From assembly GCA_900548905.1 (NCBI GenBank), contig URMK01000069.1:1-28954 (forward strand): a DNA stretch of 28,954 bases, read 5' to 3'. The number at the start of each line of letters is the position of its first letter. Position 1 is the stretch's first letter. Position numbers and translations under genes: made by a program. Source of the stretch: an uncultured Lachnospiraceae bacterium. GTDB taxonomy: Bacteria > Bacillota > Clostridia > Lachnospirales > Lachnospiraceae. The notes under the pieces were generated by a model. That model searched no databases. It saw only the letters and a list, made by a program, of their open reading frames with translations, and was not told where the DNA came from. Positions 1 to 7,960 of the stretch are shown one piece after another.

Positions 1-1
1 G

Positions 2-56
2 TTAGTACTGCTGCGTTTTTGGCCGAGCGGGAGCGTCCCCTGTAAGGAACCTTGCA
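2..56 (+). repeat. Left copy of a terminal inverted repeat (dispersed repeat)
   Basis: This 55-bp stretch matches the reverse complement of 28900-28954 at 47 of 55 positions by hand alignment, without gaps. The conserved blocks are TTAGTAC, GCTGCGT, CCGAGCG, AGCGTCCCCTG and AAGGAACCTTGCA. Differences cluster in one 6-bp segment and a few single sites. In this copy GTACTGC (5-11) can also pair with GCAGTAC (55-61), giving a long stem-loop. The divergence between copies suggests an old dispersed intergenic repeat rather than fresh transposon ends, and no transposase lies beside either copy. Confidence 0.75.
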
Positions 57-370
57 GTACCGCCGCCCCAAGGAAAAGCAGGGCAGAGGACCAGGATGGA
101 GACCTTCCCCCGGGTGGTACGCAGAATTTTTTTCTGAACACCCCAGAGTAACAAACCGGATCTGTCTGGAATGTTACGTCTTGACGGTAACCGCCTGGAC
201 AGGTCCGAACGGATTCTGTGAATGGCTGCTGCATCGCATCCATGCTGTCATTATATCCATATGGCATTCGGGATAAACGTATCGGACGGCTGTTGTTTCC
301 CGGGGATGGCGCCGGGGGGAAACCATGGCGGCACAACTCTTTTTGTCTGCGCCCTTTTTCCGGCAGCCGC
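57..370. other. Gene-free stretch upstream of the MarR operon
   Basis: I see no convincing gene here. The open frames are short, lack ribosome binding sites and resemble no family I know. The only structure noticed is an imperfect GC-rich hairpin, GTTTCCC at 295-301 pairing with GGGAAAC at 317-323. A short T-run follows about 15 nt later (338-342), so it could be the degraded terminator of a gene lying outside the window. Confidence 0.4.
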
Positions 371-408
371 TTGACTTTATGCGGCGGAACGATTAAAATA
401 GTTAACTA
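371..408 (+). promoter_or_regulatory. Promoter and probable MarR operator of the ABC exporter operon
   Basis: TTGACT (371-376) and TAAAAT (394-399) are separated by 17 bp, a good sigma-A-type promoter. The perfect palindrome TAGTTAACTA (399-408) begins at the last base of the -10 box and covers the expected start of transcription. More TTAA-rich half-site-like sequence follows, including the palindrome TTAATTAA at 441-448. A MarR gene is the first gene downstream, so an autorepressor site is the simplest reading; this is inference. Confidence 0.6.
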
Positions 409-504
409 GATAATAATTAAAGCAATTAAACATTAACCGATTAATTAAATGGTGAAGCAAAAAGCAGCCGGGATGTGCCTGAACTGTTTCAGGCAGCAAA
501 GGAA

Positions 505-541
505 AAGGAGGGGCCGCCGCAGGGCGGCTGTGAAACATATG
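505..541 (+). promoter_or_regulatory. Ribosome binding site bridged by a hairpin
   Basis: The only strong Shine-Dalgarno, AAGGAGGG (505-512), lies 26 nt before the ATG at 539, too far in linear sequence. Immediately after it sits a perfect 6-bp stem, GCCGCC (513-518) with GGCGGC (523-528), closed by a GCAG tetraloop. If this stem forms, the effective spacing becomes about 10 nt, which is normal. The weaker AGGGCGG at 521-527 is the alternative site and would require the hairpin to be open. Confidence 0.5.
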
Positions 542-1000
542 GATAGAAAGCAGATAGCACATGATTCTATAATGAACTTCCGCAAGGCGGATACGATGCT
601 CAGACGTTACCTGGACAGGAAAGTCTCCCATACAGGAGTTTATCCCACCCAGCACAGGCTTTTAATGGAACTGGACAGAAATCCCAGCTGTTCCCAGGTG
701 GAGCTGGCTGAGAAATTTGATGTATCGGCGGCAGCGATTGCGGTTTCGCTGAAAAAGCTGGAAAAAGGGGGATATATTACCAGGCTTGCCGATGAAAGTG
801 ATAACCGGATAAACCAGGTGAGTATCACGGAAAAAGGAAAAGAAGTAATCCACAAAAGCATCCTGATTTTCAGGGAAACGGACCGATGCTTTTTTGCGGG
901 GTTTTCGGATGAAGAGGTGGAACAGTTTCTTCATTTTATGGAGCGGGTGTATAAAAATATGGCGGAGCAGAACTGCAGGCTGGATGAGGAGGAGCAATAA
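539..1000 (+). CDS. MarR family transcriptional regulator
   Basis: This is a 153-residue winged-helix regulator of usual MarR length. A helix-turn-helix region (about residues 45-75, around SQVELAEKFDVSAAAIAVSLKKLEKGG) is followed by a wing with the DNR signature (ADESDNRINQVSITEKG) and a C-terminal dimerisation helix. The frame is open upstream to an ATG at 449, but that start has no ribosome binding site and adds a basic segment foreign to the family. The ATG at 539 gives the standard N-terminus. The stop codon overlaps the ATG of the first ABC gene by one base (TAATG), so the genes are translationally coupled. By analogy with other MarR-ABC-ABC operons it probably represses this operon and responds to a toxic ligand. 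The ligand is unknown. Confidence 0.9.
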   Translation: MDRKQIAHDSIMNFRKADTMLRRYLDRKVSHTGVYPTQHRLLMELDRNPSCSQVELAEKFDVSAAAIAVSLKKLEKGGYITRLADESDNRINQVSITEKGKEVIHKSILIFRETDRCFFAGFSDEEVEQFLHFMERVYKNMAEQNCRLDEEEQ

Positions 1001-2736
1001 TGAAACGGTATATGAAATACATTAAGCCCTATTGGTATGCGTTTATCCTGGGGCCTGTCCTCATGATAACGGAGGTGGTGGGAGAGGTGGTCCTGCCTGC
1101 CTATATGGCTAAAATCATCAATATCGGAGCGGCCAACCGGGATGTCCCTTATATTGTGGAAACCGGGATCACCATGGTAATCATCGCATTTATCATGATG
1201 GGAGGGGGAATCGGCGGCGCGTGGTTTGCTTCCAAGGCATCTATCAGCTTTGGCGCGGATCTGCGCAACGACTGCTTCCAAAAGGTGCAGAAATTTTCCT
1301 TTACCAACATTGATACCTTTTCCACAGGTTCGCTGGTGACCAGGCTGACCAATGATATCACGCAGGTGCAGAACCTGATTATGATGGCGCTTCGTATGAT
1401 GCTCCGGGCGCCCGGGATGCTGATAGGCGCCATTATTATGGCTTTTTCCATGAATGCCGGACTGGCGAGGCTGTTTCTGGTGATCATGCCGATCATGATC
1501 GTTGTCATCGCTATTATTATGCGCACCGCATTCCCCCGGTTTACCCTGATGCAGAAGAAGCTGGATAAGGTGAATTCCAATATCCAGGAAACCCTGCAGA
1601 ACGTGAGGGTTATCAAATCCTTTGTGCGGGGGCGGTATGAGGAAGAGCGTTTTTCCGAATCCAATGAAGATCTGAAGGACTCCAGCCTGCGGGCGTTTAA
1701 AGTGGTGATTTTGCAGATGCCCCTCATGGCCTTTTTCATGAATGCCACCACCCTGCTTGTGGTATGGATGGGCGGGAAGCAGGTATTGGCGGGGGAAATG
1801 CCGGTAGGCAATCTGACGGCGTTTACTACATATATCGTGCAGGTGCTCATGTCCCTGATGATGCTGGCTATGGTGCTGCTTCAAAGCTCCCGCGCAATCG
1901 CCAGTGCCAGACGTATTAATGAGGTGCTGGATACGGAGATCGATCTGACAGATGATGCAGCCGGGAAGAAGGACGCCCTGGTTCAGAAAGGAAAAATCGA
2001 ATTCCGGGATGTTTCTTTCCGTTATTATAAGGACAGCCAGGAGAAGGTCCTGGACAACATAAATATGACGATAGATCCGGGCCAGACGGTGGGGATCATA
2101 GGTTCCACGGGCTGCGGCAAAACTACGCTGGTGTCCATGATTCCCCGTCTTTATGACGTGGATGAGGGAAAGGTGCTGGTGGATGGTGTGGATGTCAGGG
2201 ATTATTCCCTGAAAAACCTGCGTAATGGCGTGGGTATGGTGCTTCAGAAAAATGTCCTTTTTTCAGGGACAATTGAAGAAAACCTGATGTGGGGAGATGA
2301 GGAGGCATCCGTGCAGGAGGTGATCGAGGCTTCTTCGGCCGCCCAGGCAGACGGTTTTCTCCAGACCTTTCCGGATGGCTATCAAACCTATCTGGGGCAG
2401 GGCGGGGTCAATGTGTCCGGGGGACAGAAGCAAAGGCTCTGCATTGCCAGGGCGTTGCTGAAAAAACCATGCATTCTGATACTGGATGACAGCACCAGTG
2501 CCGTGGATACCGCCACGGAAGCGAAGATCCGGGAAAGCTTCACAGGTACCCTGAAGGATACGACGAAACTGATCATTGCCCAGAGAATCACCTCCGTGAT
2601 GGAAGCGGATAAAATCGTGGTGATGGATGAAGGGAAAATCGTGGGACTGGGAAGACATCAGGAACTGCTTGCAGACTGCGGCGCTTACCAGGAAATCTAT
2701 TATTCCCAGATGGATAAGGAGGTAAGCGCATCATGA
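1000..2736 (+). CDS. ABC exporter half-transporter, degenerate-site subunit
   Basis: A 578-residue fused permease-ATPase of the type I exporter fold. An N-terminal six-helix membrane domain (about residues 10-310) precedes a nucleotide-binding domain. Visible motifs are Walker A GSTGCGKTT (368-376), signature VSGGQKQR (472-479) and Walker B ILILDD (492-497). The catalytic glutamate after Walker B is aspartate (D497) and the H-loop histidine is glutamine (Q528). This is the pattern of the degenerate subunit in heterodimeric exporters such as TM287. It overlaps the next ABC gene by 4 bp (ATGA), and that gene supplies the other half. The substrate is unknown; drug or lipid export at the plasma membrane is likely for this group. 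Confidence 0.92.
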   Translation: MKRYMKYIKPYWYAFILGPVLMITEVVGEVVLPAYMAKIINIGAANRDVPYIVETGITMVIIAFIMMGGGIGGAWFASKASISFGADLRNDCFQKVQKFSFTNIDTFSTGSLVTRLTNDITQVQNLIMMALRMMLRAPGMLIGAIIMAFSMNAGLARLFLVIMPIMIVVIAIIMRTAFPRFTLMQKKLDKVNSNIQETLQNVRVIKSFVRGRYEEERFSESNEDLKDSSLRAFKVVILQMPLMAFFMNATTLLVVWMGGKQVLAGEMPVGNLTAFTTYIVQVLMSLMMLAMVLLQSSRAIASARRINEVLDTEIDLTDDAAGKKDALVQKGKIEFRDVSFRYYKDSQEKVLDNINMTIDPGQTVGIIGSTGCGKTTLVSMIPRLYDVDEGKVLVDGVDVRDYSLKNLRNGVGMVLQKNVLFSGTIEENLMWGDEEASVQEVIEASSAAQADGFLQTFPDGYQTYLGQGGVNVSGGQKQRLCIARALLKKPCILILDDSTSAVDTATEAKIRESFTGTLKDTTKLIIAQRITSVMEADKIVVMDEGKIVGLGRHQELLADCGAYQEIYYSQMDKEVSAS

Positions 2737-4610
2737 AAGAAGAAAGAAAAGAAGCGCTGATCCGCAAATACTCTTATGCCGCCCAGCAGGCACAGGCGAA
2801 AGCAGGAAAAGGGCCGGGAGGCCCGGGACCTGGACCCGGGCCGGGCAGGGGCCGTATGCCGGGAGGGAAACCAAGGGATACGGGGAAAACAATAAAAAGA
2901 CTGCTTTCCTATATCCGGGAGGATAAATATAAGCTGGTACTGGTATTTGTCTGTGTCATTATCAATACGGTATCCATGCTTGCCGGATCTTATATGCTGC
3001 GTCCTATTATAAACAGCCTGACATCATCGGAGGGCAGCGCCCAGAAGCTGCTTCATTCCCTGATGCTCATGGCAGGGATTTATCTGTTCGGTATTGCCGC
3101 CCAGTATCTTCAGGCCCGGATTATGATCGGAATATCCCAACAGGCCATATTTAAAATTAGAAATGAGCTGTTTGCCAAAATTCAAAAGCTGCCGGTTCGT
3201 TTTTATGATACCAATAACCACGGCGATATCATGAGCCGTTTCACCAACGATGTGGATGCGGTGGGGGAAATGCTCAACAATACCGTAGTGCAGATTATTT
3301 CCAGTGTGATCAATGTGATTGGCACCTTCTGCCTGATGGTGTATACCAATATCTGGCTTACGCTGATCACTGTGCTGATGGTCCCGGTCATGATGCAGGC
3401 AGCCCGCTTTGTCACCATGCGCAGCCGCCGGTTCTATAAAGCCCAGCAGGCGGCACTGGGTACGCTGAACGGGTATATTGAAGAAACCGTGACCGGACAG
3501 AAGGTAGTAAAGGTTTTCTGTCATGAGGAAATCGCGGAGGAGGAATTTTCTTATCTGAATTACGATTTGCGGGATAAGCAGATTATGGCACAGTTTTTCG
3601 GTGGCATTATGGGGCCTGTGGTAGGCAATTTAAGCCAGGTGGGTTACTCCGTAACCGCCTGTGTGGGAGGAATCCTCTGTGTGCTCAAAGGTTTTGACAT
3701 AGGGGGACTCACCGTTTTCGTAAACTATTCCAGACAGTTCAGCCGCCCCATCAATGAGCTTTCCATGCAGATGAATACTATTTTTTCCGCCCTGGCCGGC
3801 GCGGAACGTGTCTTTTCCATTATGGATGAGCAGCCGGAACCGGAGGATGGTGAGGACGCTGTGAAGCTGACAAACTGCAGGGGGTATGTACGTCTGGAGG
3901 ATGTGACCTTTGGCTATAATCCCGATAAGACCATATTGAAGCATATATCCCTGTATGCAAAGCCGGGACAGAAAATCGCTTTTGTAGGCTCCACAGGGGC
4001 CGGTAAAACGACGATAACCAATCTGATAAACCGGTTTTATGACATAGAGGAAGGCAGGATTACCATAGATAATACGGACATCCGTGATATCGCAAGGGAC
4101 GACCTGCGCTGCAATATTGCCATGGTGCTTCAGGACACCCACCTGTTCACCGGCACGGTCCGGGAAAATATCCGGTACGGCAGGCTGGATGCCACCGACG
4201 GGGAGGTGGAGCAGGCCGCGAGGACGGCAAGCGCCCATTCGTTTATCATGCGCCTGGATAAAGGATATGATACGATGATTGAAGGAGACGGGGCAAACCT
4301 GAGCCAGGGGCAGAGACAGCTGCTCAATATTGCCAGGGCGGCTATTTCCAGGGCGCCTGTCCTGATCCTGGACGAAGCCACCAGCTCTGTGGATACCCGG
4401 ACGGAAAAGCATATTGAAAAGGGGATGGATCGTCTGATGGAGGAACGTACCACGCTGGTAATCGCCCACCGCCTTTCCACCGTCAGGAATGCCGACGCCA
4501 TCATGGTTCTGGAACAGGGGGAAATCATAGAGCGGGGGACACATGAGGATCTGCTTGCTATGAAGGGCAGATACTATGAGCTGTATACGGGCAAGCGGGA
4601 ACTGGATTAA
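2733..4610 (+). CDS. ABC exporter half-transporter, catalytic subunit
   Basis: A 625-residue fused permease-ATPase and the partner of the preceding subunit. It has intact ATPase motifs: Walker A GSTGAGKTT (419-427), signature LSQGQRQ (523-529), Walker B LILDE with catalytic E548, and H-loop H579. LSQGQRQ in this subunit with a degenerate site in the other is the arrangement described for TM287/TM288. An unusual N-terminal cytoplasmic extension of about 60 residues is rich in Gly and Pro (PGPGPGPGRG near residues 30-41) before the first membrane helix. Such low-complexity extensions occur in some Clostridia exporters, and their role is unknown to me. The heterodimer probably pumps a hydrophobic compound out of the cell under MarR control. 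Confidence 0.92.
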   Translation: MKEERKEALIRKYSYAAQQAQAKAGKGPGGPGPGPGPGRGRMPGGKPRDTGKTIKRLLSYIREDKYKLVLVFVCVIINTVSMLAGSYMLRPIINSLTSSEGSAQKLLHSLMLMAGIYLFGIAAQYLQARIMIGISQQAIFKIRNELFAKIQKLPVRFYDTNNHGDIMSRFTNDVDAVGEMLNNTVVQIISSVINVIGTFCLMVYTNIWLTLITVLMVPVMMQAARFVTMRSRRFYKAQQAALGTLNGYIEETVTGQKVVKVFCHEEIAEEEFSYLNYDLRDKQIMAQFFGGIMGPVVGNLSQVGYSVTACVGGILCVLKGFDIGGLTVFVNYSRQFSRPINELSMQMNTIFSALAGAERVFSIMDEQPEPEDGEDAVKLTNCRGYVRLEDVTFGYNPDKTILKHISLYAKPGQKIAFVGSTGAGKTTITNLINRFYDIEEGRITIDNTDIRDIARDDLRCNIAMVLQDTHLFTGTVRENIRYGRLDATDGEVEQAARTASAHSFIMRLDKGYDTMIEGDGANLSQGQRQLLNIARAAISRAPVLILDEATSSVDTRTEKHIEKGMDRLMEERTTLVIAHRLSTVRNADAIMVLEQGEIIERGTHEDLLAMKGRYYELYTGKRELD

Positions 4611-4669
4611 TAACAGAAGATATGATATAATGTGATGCCCGGCGAAGTATGAATGGAAAACGGATCCGG

Positions 4670-4710
4670 CGCCATCTGCTGCTAAGATGGCGGCCTGCTG
4701 TTTTTATTTT
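4670..4710 (+). terminator. Probable terminator of the ABC exporter operon
   Basis: CGCCATCT (4670-4677) pairs perfectly with AGATGGCG (4685-4692) around a 7-nt loop. An 8-nt spacer separates it from TTTTTATTTT at 4701-4710. The spacer is longer than ideal, so termination may be partial. It lies 59 nt after the ABC stop codon. The rest of the gap, to 4860, holds no gene that I can see. Confidence 0.6.
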
Positions 4711-4860
4711 ACGAAGAAAACGGTATCCGTTCAGATTTGTACGAACTGCAAGAGAAAATCAGTAAAAACGGGACTGAATAAGAAAAAAGGTAACTGGGAT
4801 TATACGGAACAAAAAAAGATAAGTGCGAGTATATGAAACAGTTACAAAAAGGATGATAAC

Positions 4861-6498
4861 GTGGAAAGAATTATGGAGAAAAACGCAGCTGCGCAGCTTA
4901 AGGAAAACGTCCTGTTCTGGTGCCTGTTCCTGGGGATGGGGATTTATTATATATGGCGTATGTTTTCCATTCCGCCCTGGTATGACGAGCTGTATACCTA
5001 TGAAAACTTTATTGACAGAGGCATGATTTACTCTATGATCCATTGGCCTCTGCCCAATAATCATGTGTTTTTTTCGGCGCTTTCCGCTGTTTTAAATAAG
5101 CTGGGGAATCCGTACATCGGGCTGAGAGGGATTTCCGTTCTGGCTTCCATGGGAAGTCTGCTGCTTTTATACCGCATCCTGAAAAAAGGGGTATCACCCC
5201 GGATGGCGGCCGCAGGGACGGCCCTTTTCTGCGCGATGTACAATGTGGTGCAGCAGGCGGCCCAGGGACGGGGATATGCTCTTTCCGGCTTTTTCCTCCT
5301 TGCGGCGGTGAACTGTCTGTATGAGATCTGCATCCCGGGAAACGGCACAGGAAAAAGCGGAAAATGCCGTTTCCTGTATTATGCAGGCTTTGCCGCCAGT
5401 CTGACGGGGGGCTTATATACCATAGCCAGCAACCTGTACTGGGTGGTGCCCATCTGCATGGCAGGGGGCCTGTATCTGCTGTTTTCAGGGAAATATAAAA
5501 GGCTGTTCCGTCTGGTGTGCGCTTCTTTTGCGGCGGCGGCCGCCACTTTTGGGCTTTATACAATTATCTGGCTGGCTATCGGATCCAATTTCCTCGTAAA
5601 GGAAGAAACCAGCGCATTTTACGGCATGGGCCATTTTCAGGTGCTTAAAACGGCCCCTCTGGCCGCATTTTCCAGAGGCATGGAGGCCATGCTGTCGGAT
5701 CCCAATATCCAAAGCATTGACAGAAGCCGTTTTAACAGCGAATTTACCCTGTATCTGGAACGGGTGCTCAATCAGGTCTATCCCGGCAGCGGCCGTTTCC
5801 TGCTGTTCCTAATCGCCTTCGGACTGCTTCTGCTGCTCGTGCTCGCGGTACAGAATTTTTTCGGAAAAAACAGGGCGATGTTCTTTTTATCCTTATATGT
5901 CTTGGTGCTTACCGCTATGGTTCCCGTGTTTCTTGCCGTACAGTGTGTTTTCCCTTATCTGCGGGTATTTACGTACATGGGAAGCGTCCTTGCCATGCTG
6001 TTTGTGCTGATGCCTTATGCGGTATGGGGGATAGTGACGCAGGTATTCCGGAAACAGACGGAAGGGAAGACGGAATCTTTCGCGGCACGCTTTAGGGCTC
6101 CCGCTGCGTTCCTCTGTGCAATGGCCGCCATTCTGCTGACAGTGTTGTGCTGCAGGCTGCCTGAATATAACGCAGGCTATGACAGCAGGGATAACCATAT
6201 TTATGCCGCGCTGGAGCAGCTGGACGAAGAGAAGGTGGAGACGGTTCTGGTAGGGGATGTATACGCCCGGCAGAATCTGTATTTCCATATCCGGCGCTGC
6301 AGAGGTAAGGAATTGACCATGGATTATGAGCAGCCTGATTATGTGCTGATGGATAAGATACAAACCGGCCCGGAGGGAGAAGGATTGGTCTGGCCCTATG
6401 AAATGAATACGGGGGATTTTCCCTGGGAGTGGATAGAAGGGCATATGGAAGTGGTGTTTGAGGACGACGCCTATATTGCCTATCAGGTGACGGAATAA
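4861..6498 (+). CDS. Polytopic membrane protein, GT-C / GT39-like glycosyltransferase
   Basis: A 545-residue integral membrane protein with about ten or more hydrophobic segments. The first transmembrane helix is followed by an extracytoplasmic loop with WYDELYT (D42, E43), matching the acidic first-loop motif of GT-C enzymes such as the ArnT/PMT families. The C-terminal ~110 residues are soluble and probably outside. GT-C enzymes use polyprenyl-phosphate sugars to glycosylate lipids, proteins or wall polymers on the outer face; acceptor and donor here are not evident. The start is GTG at 4861, chosen because AAAAAGGATG lies 6-7 nt upstream. It stands alone between the exporter terminator and the Rpn-like gene, with no other glycan genes nearby, and no terminator is visible after it. 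Confidence 0.65.
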   Translation: MERIMEKNAAAQLKENVLFWCLFLGMGIYYIWRMFSIPPWYDELYTYENFIDRGMIYSMIHWPLPNNHVFFSALSAVLNKLGNPYIGLRGISVLASMGSLLLLYRILKKGVSPRMAAAGTALFCAMYNVVQQAAQGRGYALSGFFLLAAVNCLYEICIPGNGTGKSGKCRFLYYAGFAASLTGGLYTIASNLYWVVPICMAGGLYLLFSGKYKRLFRLVCASFAAAAATFGLYTIIWLAIGSNFLVKEETSAFYGMGHFQVLKTAPLAAFSRGMEAMLSDPNIQSIDRSRFNSEFTLYLERVLNQVYPGSGRFLLFLIAFGLLLLLVLAVQNFFGKNRAMFFLSLYVLVLTAMVPVFLAVQCVFPYLRVFTYMGSVLAMLFVLMPYAVWGIVTQVFRKQTEGKTESFAARFRAPAAFLCAMAAILLTVLCCRLPEYNAGYDSRDNHIYAALEQLDEEKVETVLVGDVYARQNLYFHIRRCRGKELTMDYEQPDYVLMDKIQTGPEGEGLVWPYEMNTGDFPWEWIEGHMEVVFEDDAYIAYQVTE

Positions 6499-6527
6499 CA
6501 GGTTAGCATTCAAAGGTAAATTTAATA

Positions 6528-6556
6528 TTGCAAAATTGATAATAATATGCTAAAGT
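6528..6556 (+). promoter_or_regulatory. Candidate promoter for the Rpn-family gene
   Basis: TTGCAA (6528-6533) and TAAAGT (6551-6556) are separated by 17 bp in an AT-rich gap, each matching the sigma-A consensus at four or more positions. The resulting leader of about 165 nt contains an imperfect stem, GGCAGGA and GCTG (6650-6663) with CAGC and TCCTGCC (6695-6706), ending 10 nt before the Shine-Dalgarno. The assignment is tentative. Confidence 0.35.
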
Positions 6557-6729
6557 AAACATAAGCATAATTTTCTATGAATCCTGGCGTAAGCCGTCTT
6601 ATTTCTATTCTCTATTCAGAAACTCTATGCTTACCATCCAAATGAAACAGGCAGGAGTTGCTGGACAGACGCGGATTACGCATATTCTTTCAGACAGCTT
6701 CCTGCCGTAATTGCAGAAAGGAGTTGTCT

Positions 6730-7716
6730 ATGGAAAAAAAGAACTCTATGGAAGAAAAGCGCTCCATGGAAGAAAACTATTCCAGGGAAGAAAAGGAACT
6801 ACATGTGGTGAGGAACCACAAGGATACGGTATTCCGTTTGCTGTATCAAAACAGGGAAAAACTGTTGGAACTATACAATGCACTGAACGGAACCTCTTAT
6901 GAGGACTCCGGCGCTGTGGAAATCTGTACGCTGGAAAACGCTATTTATATGGAGGTAAAGAATGATGTTTCCTTCCTGTTTGATTCACAAATGAGTCTGT
7001 ACGAACATCAGTCCTCCTTCAACCCGAACATGCCGCTGCGGGATCTCTTTTATATCGCCAGGCAATTGGAAAAGTATGCGCTGGGAAAGAGCCTGTATTC
7101 CGGCAAGTTACAGAAAATCCCCGTCCCCCGGTTTGTCGTGTTTTATAACGGGACGCAGGAGCAGCCGGAAAGCCGGATACTGAAGCTGTCCGATGCGTTT
7201 GAAAAGAAGGTTCCCTCCCCCGAGCTGGAAGTAAAGGTAACGATGCTTAATATTAATCTGGGGAAAAACCGGGAGCTGATGGAGAAGTGCAGAACCCTGA
7301 GGGAATACTGTATGTTTGTGGAGCGTATCCGGGGATACGCCAAAGAGCTGGAGATTGCGGACGCCGTGGAGCGGGCGGTGACAGAATGTATCCGGGAAGA
7401 TATTCTTGCGGATTTTTTATCCGCACAGAGGGCGGAGGTTATAGCCATGTCAATCTTTGAATATAACAAAGAAGAAGAAATGAAGAAAATCAGGGCCGAT
7501 GAATTCAGTATTGGAAAAGATGCGGGAAAAGCGGAAGGAAAAGCTGAAGATGTGCTTGCTCTGCTGAAGGAGCTGGGGGAAATTCCGGTTGGACTGCGTG
7601 AAAGAATCTTATCGGAAACCGACCTTGAACTATTGAACCGATGGCTTAAGCAAGCGGCAAAAGCAGGAACTATACGGGAATTCATAGAAAAGGCCGGACT
7701 GCCGGACATCTTCTGA
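6730..7716 (+). CDS. Rpn family recombination-promoting nuclease / putative transposase (COG5464-like)
   Basis: A 328-residue protein recognisable by the block KNDVSFLFDSQMSLYEHQSS (residues 77-96; D79, E92 and Q94) followed by FNPNMPLRDLFYIARQLEKY, typical of the Rpn/COG5464 PD-(D/E)XK-like proteins that occur in many copies in Lachnospiraceae. A charged region with GKDAGKAEGKAED near residues 260-272 precedes a C-terminal helical segment. AAAGGAG (6716-6722) supports the ATG at 6730 over the upstream in-frame codon at 6658. The first ~24 residues are four degenerate copies of a hexapeptide (MEKKNS, MEEKRS, MEENYS, REEKEL) encoded by 18-bp tandem repeats. E. coli Rpn proteins are DNA nucleases that promote RecA-independent recombination. 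Whether this one is active cannot be judged here. Confidence 0.8.
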   Translation: MEKKNSMEEKRSMEENYSREEKELHVVRNHKDTVFRLLYQNREKLLELYNALNGTSYEDSGAVEICTLENAIYMEVKNDVSFLFDSQMSLYEHQSSFNPNMPLRDLFYIARQLEKYALGKSLYSGKLQKIPVPRFVVFYNGTQEQPESRILKLSDAFEKKVPSPELEVKVTMLNINLGKNRELMEKCRTLREYCMFVERIRGYAKELEIADAVERAVTECIREDILADFLSAQRAEVIAMSIFEYNKEEEMKKIRADEFSIGKDAGKAEGKAEDVLALLKELGEIPVGLRERILSETDLELLNRWLKQAAKAGTIREFIEKAGLPDIF

Positions 7717-7755
7717 ATCTTTGTGTAATTTCATGCTTCTATCATATACCCTGTC

Positions 7756-7801
7756 CTCCGGCTTGCCCTGTATACATGATGTGTACAGAGGCAGGCCCGG
7801 A
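7756..7801 (+). other. Long imperfect hairpin after the Rpn-family gene
   Basis: CTGTATAC (7768-7775) pairs with GTGTACAG (7781-7788) with one G-T wobble around ATGAT. Flanking TTGCC/GGCA and CCGG/CCGG blocks extend the stem imperfectly. An A-run rather than a T-run follows on the forward strand, so it is not a standard terminator for the preceding gene. On the reverse strand the T-run comes before the stem, which also does not fit. Confidence 0.4.
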
Positions 7802-7831
7802 AAAAAGCAGCGTGGCTGTGAACTGTTACGA

Positions 7832-7876
7832 GTAATAAGAAAAAGCGTAATAAGAAAAAGCGTAATAAGAAAAACT
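7832..7876 (+). repeat. 15-bp tandem repeat, three copies
   Basis: GTAATAAGAAAAAGC occurs at 7832-7846 and 7847-7861, and as GTAATAAGAAAAACT at 7862-7876. The first two copies are identical and the third differs only in its last two bases. The array ends 21 bp before the tRNA promoter -35 box. It is AT-rich and probably a replication-slippage array or an UP-element-like tract. There are no spacers, so it is not a CRISPR. Confidence 0.8.
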
Positions 7877-7897
7877 GTAAAAAAACAGATTTTATTG

Positions 7898-7927
7898 TTG
7901 ACAAAACAGATTTTGTTATGCTATACT
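7898..7927 (+). promoter_or_regulatory. Promoter of the tRNA-Thr gene
   Basis: TTGACA (7898-7903) and TATACT (7922-7927) are separated by 18 bp, a strong sigma-A-type promoter. Transcription should begin around 7933, at the base of the leader hairpin and about 28 nt before the mature tRNA. Confidence 0.8.
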
Positions 7928-7930
7928 AGC

Positions 7931-7957
7931 TTTCGGTGACAGCGAGAGTCACCGGAA
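7931..7957 (+). other. Pre-tRNA leader hairpin
   Basis: TTTCGGTGAC (7931-7940) pairs with GTCACCGGAAA-side sequence (7948-7957), seven Watson-Crick pairs extended by a G-T and two A-T pairs, around the 7-nt loop AGCGAGA. It fills almost the whole leader between the expected transcription start and the tRNA. It could stabilise the precursor or influence RNase P access. It is not a terminator, having no T-run. Confidence 0.6.
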
Positions 7958-7960
7958 AAC

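Noticed and set aside
52..276. Forward 74-codon frame at the left end
   Set aside because: No Shine-Dalgarno, overlaps the terminal repeat, no family resemblance.
931..1884. Long reverse-strand open frame opposite the first ABC gene
   Set aside because: His/Gln-rich low-complexity product lying antisense to a clear ABC transporter; a shadow of codon bias, with no family resemblance.
3630..4544. Reverse-strand 304-codon frame opposite the second ABC gene
   Set aside because: Fully antisense to well-conserved ATPase motifs, and no recognisable domain.
7832..7876. Possible CRISPR array
   Set aside because: Units are directly adjacent with no spacers, only 15 bp long, and no cas genes are present.
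7721..7939. Forward 72-codon frame before the tRNA
   Set aside because: It runs through the hairpin, the tandem repeat and the tRNA promoter, has no ribosome binding site, and its product is repeat-derived (VIRKSVIRKSVIRK).
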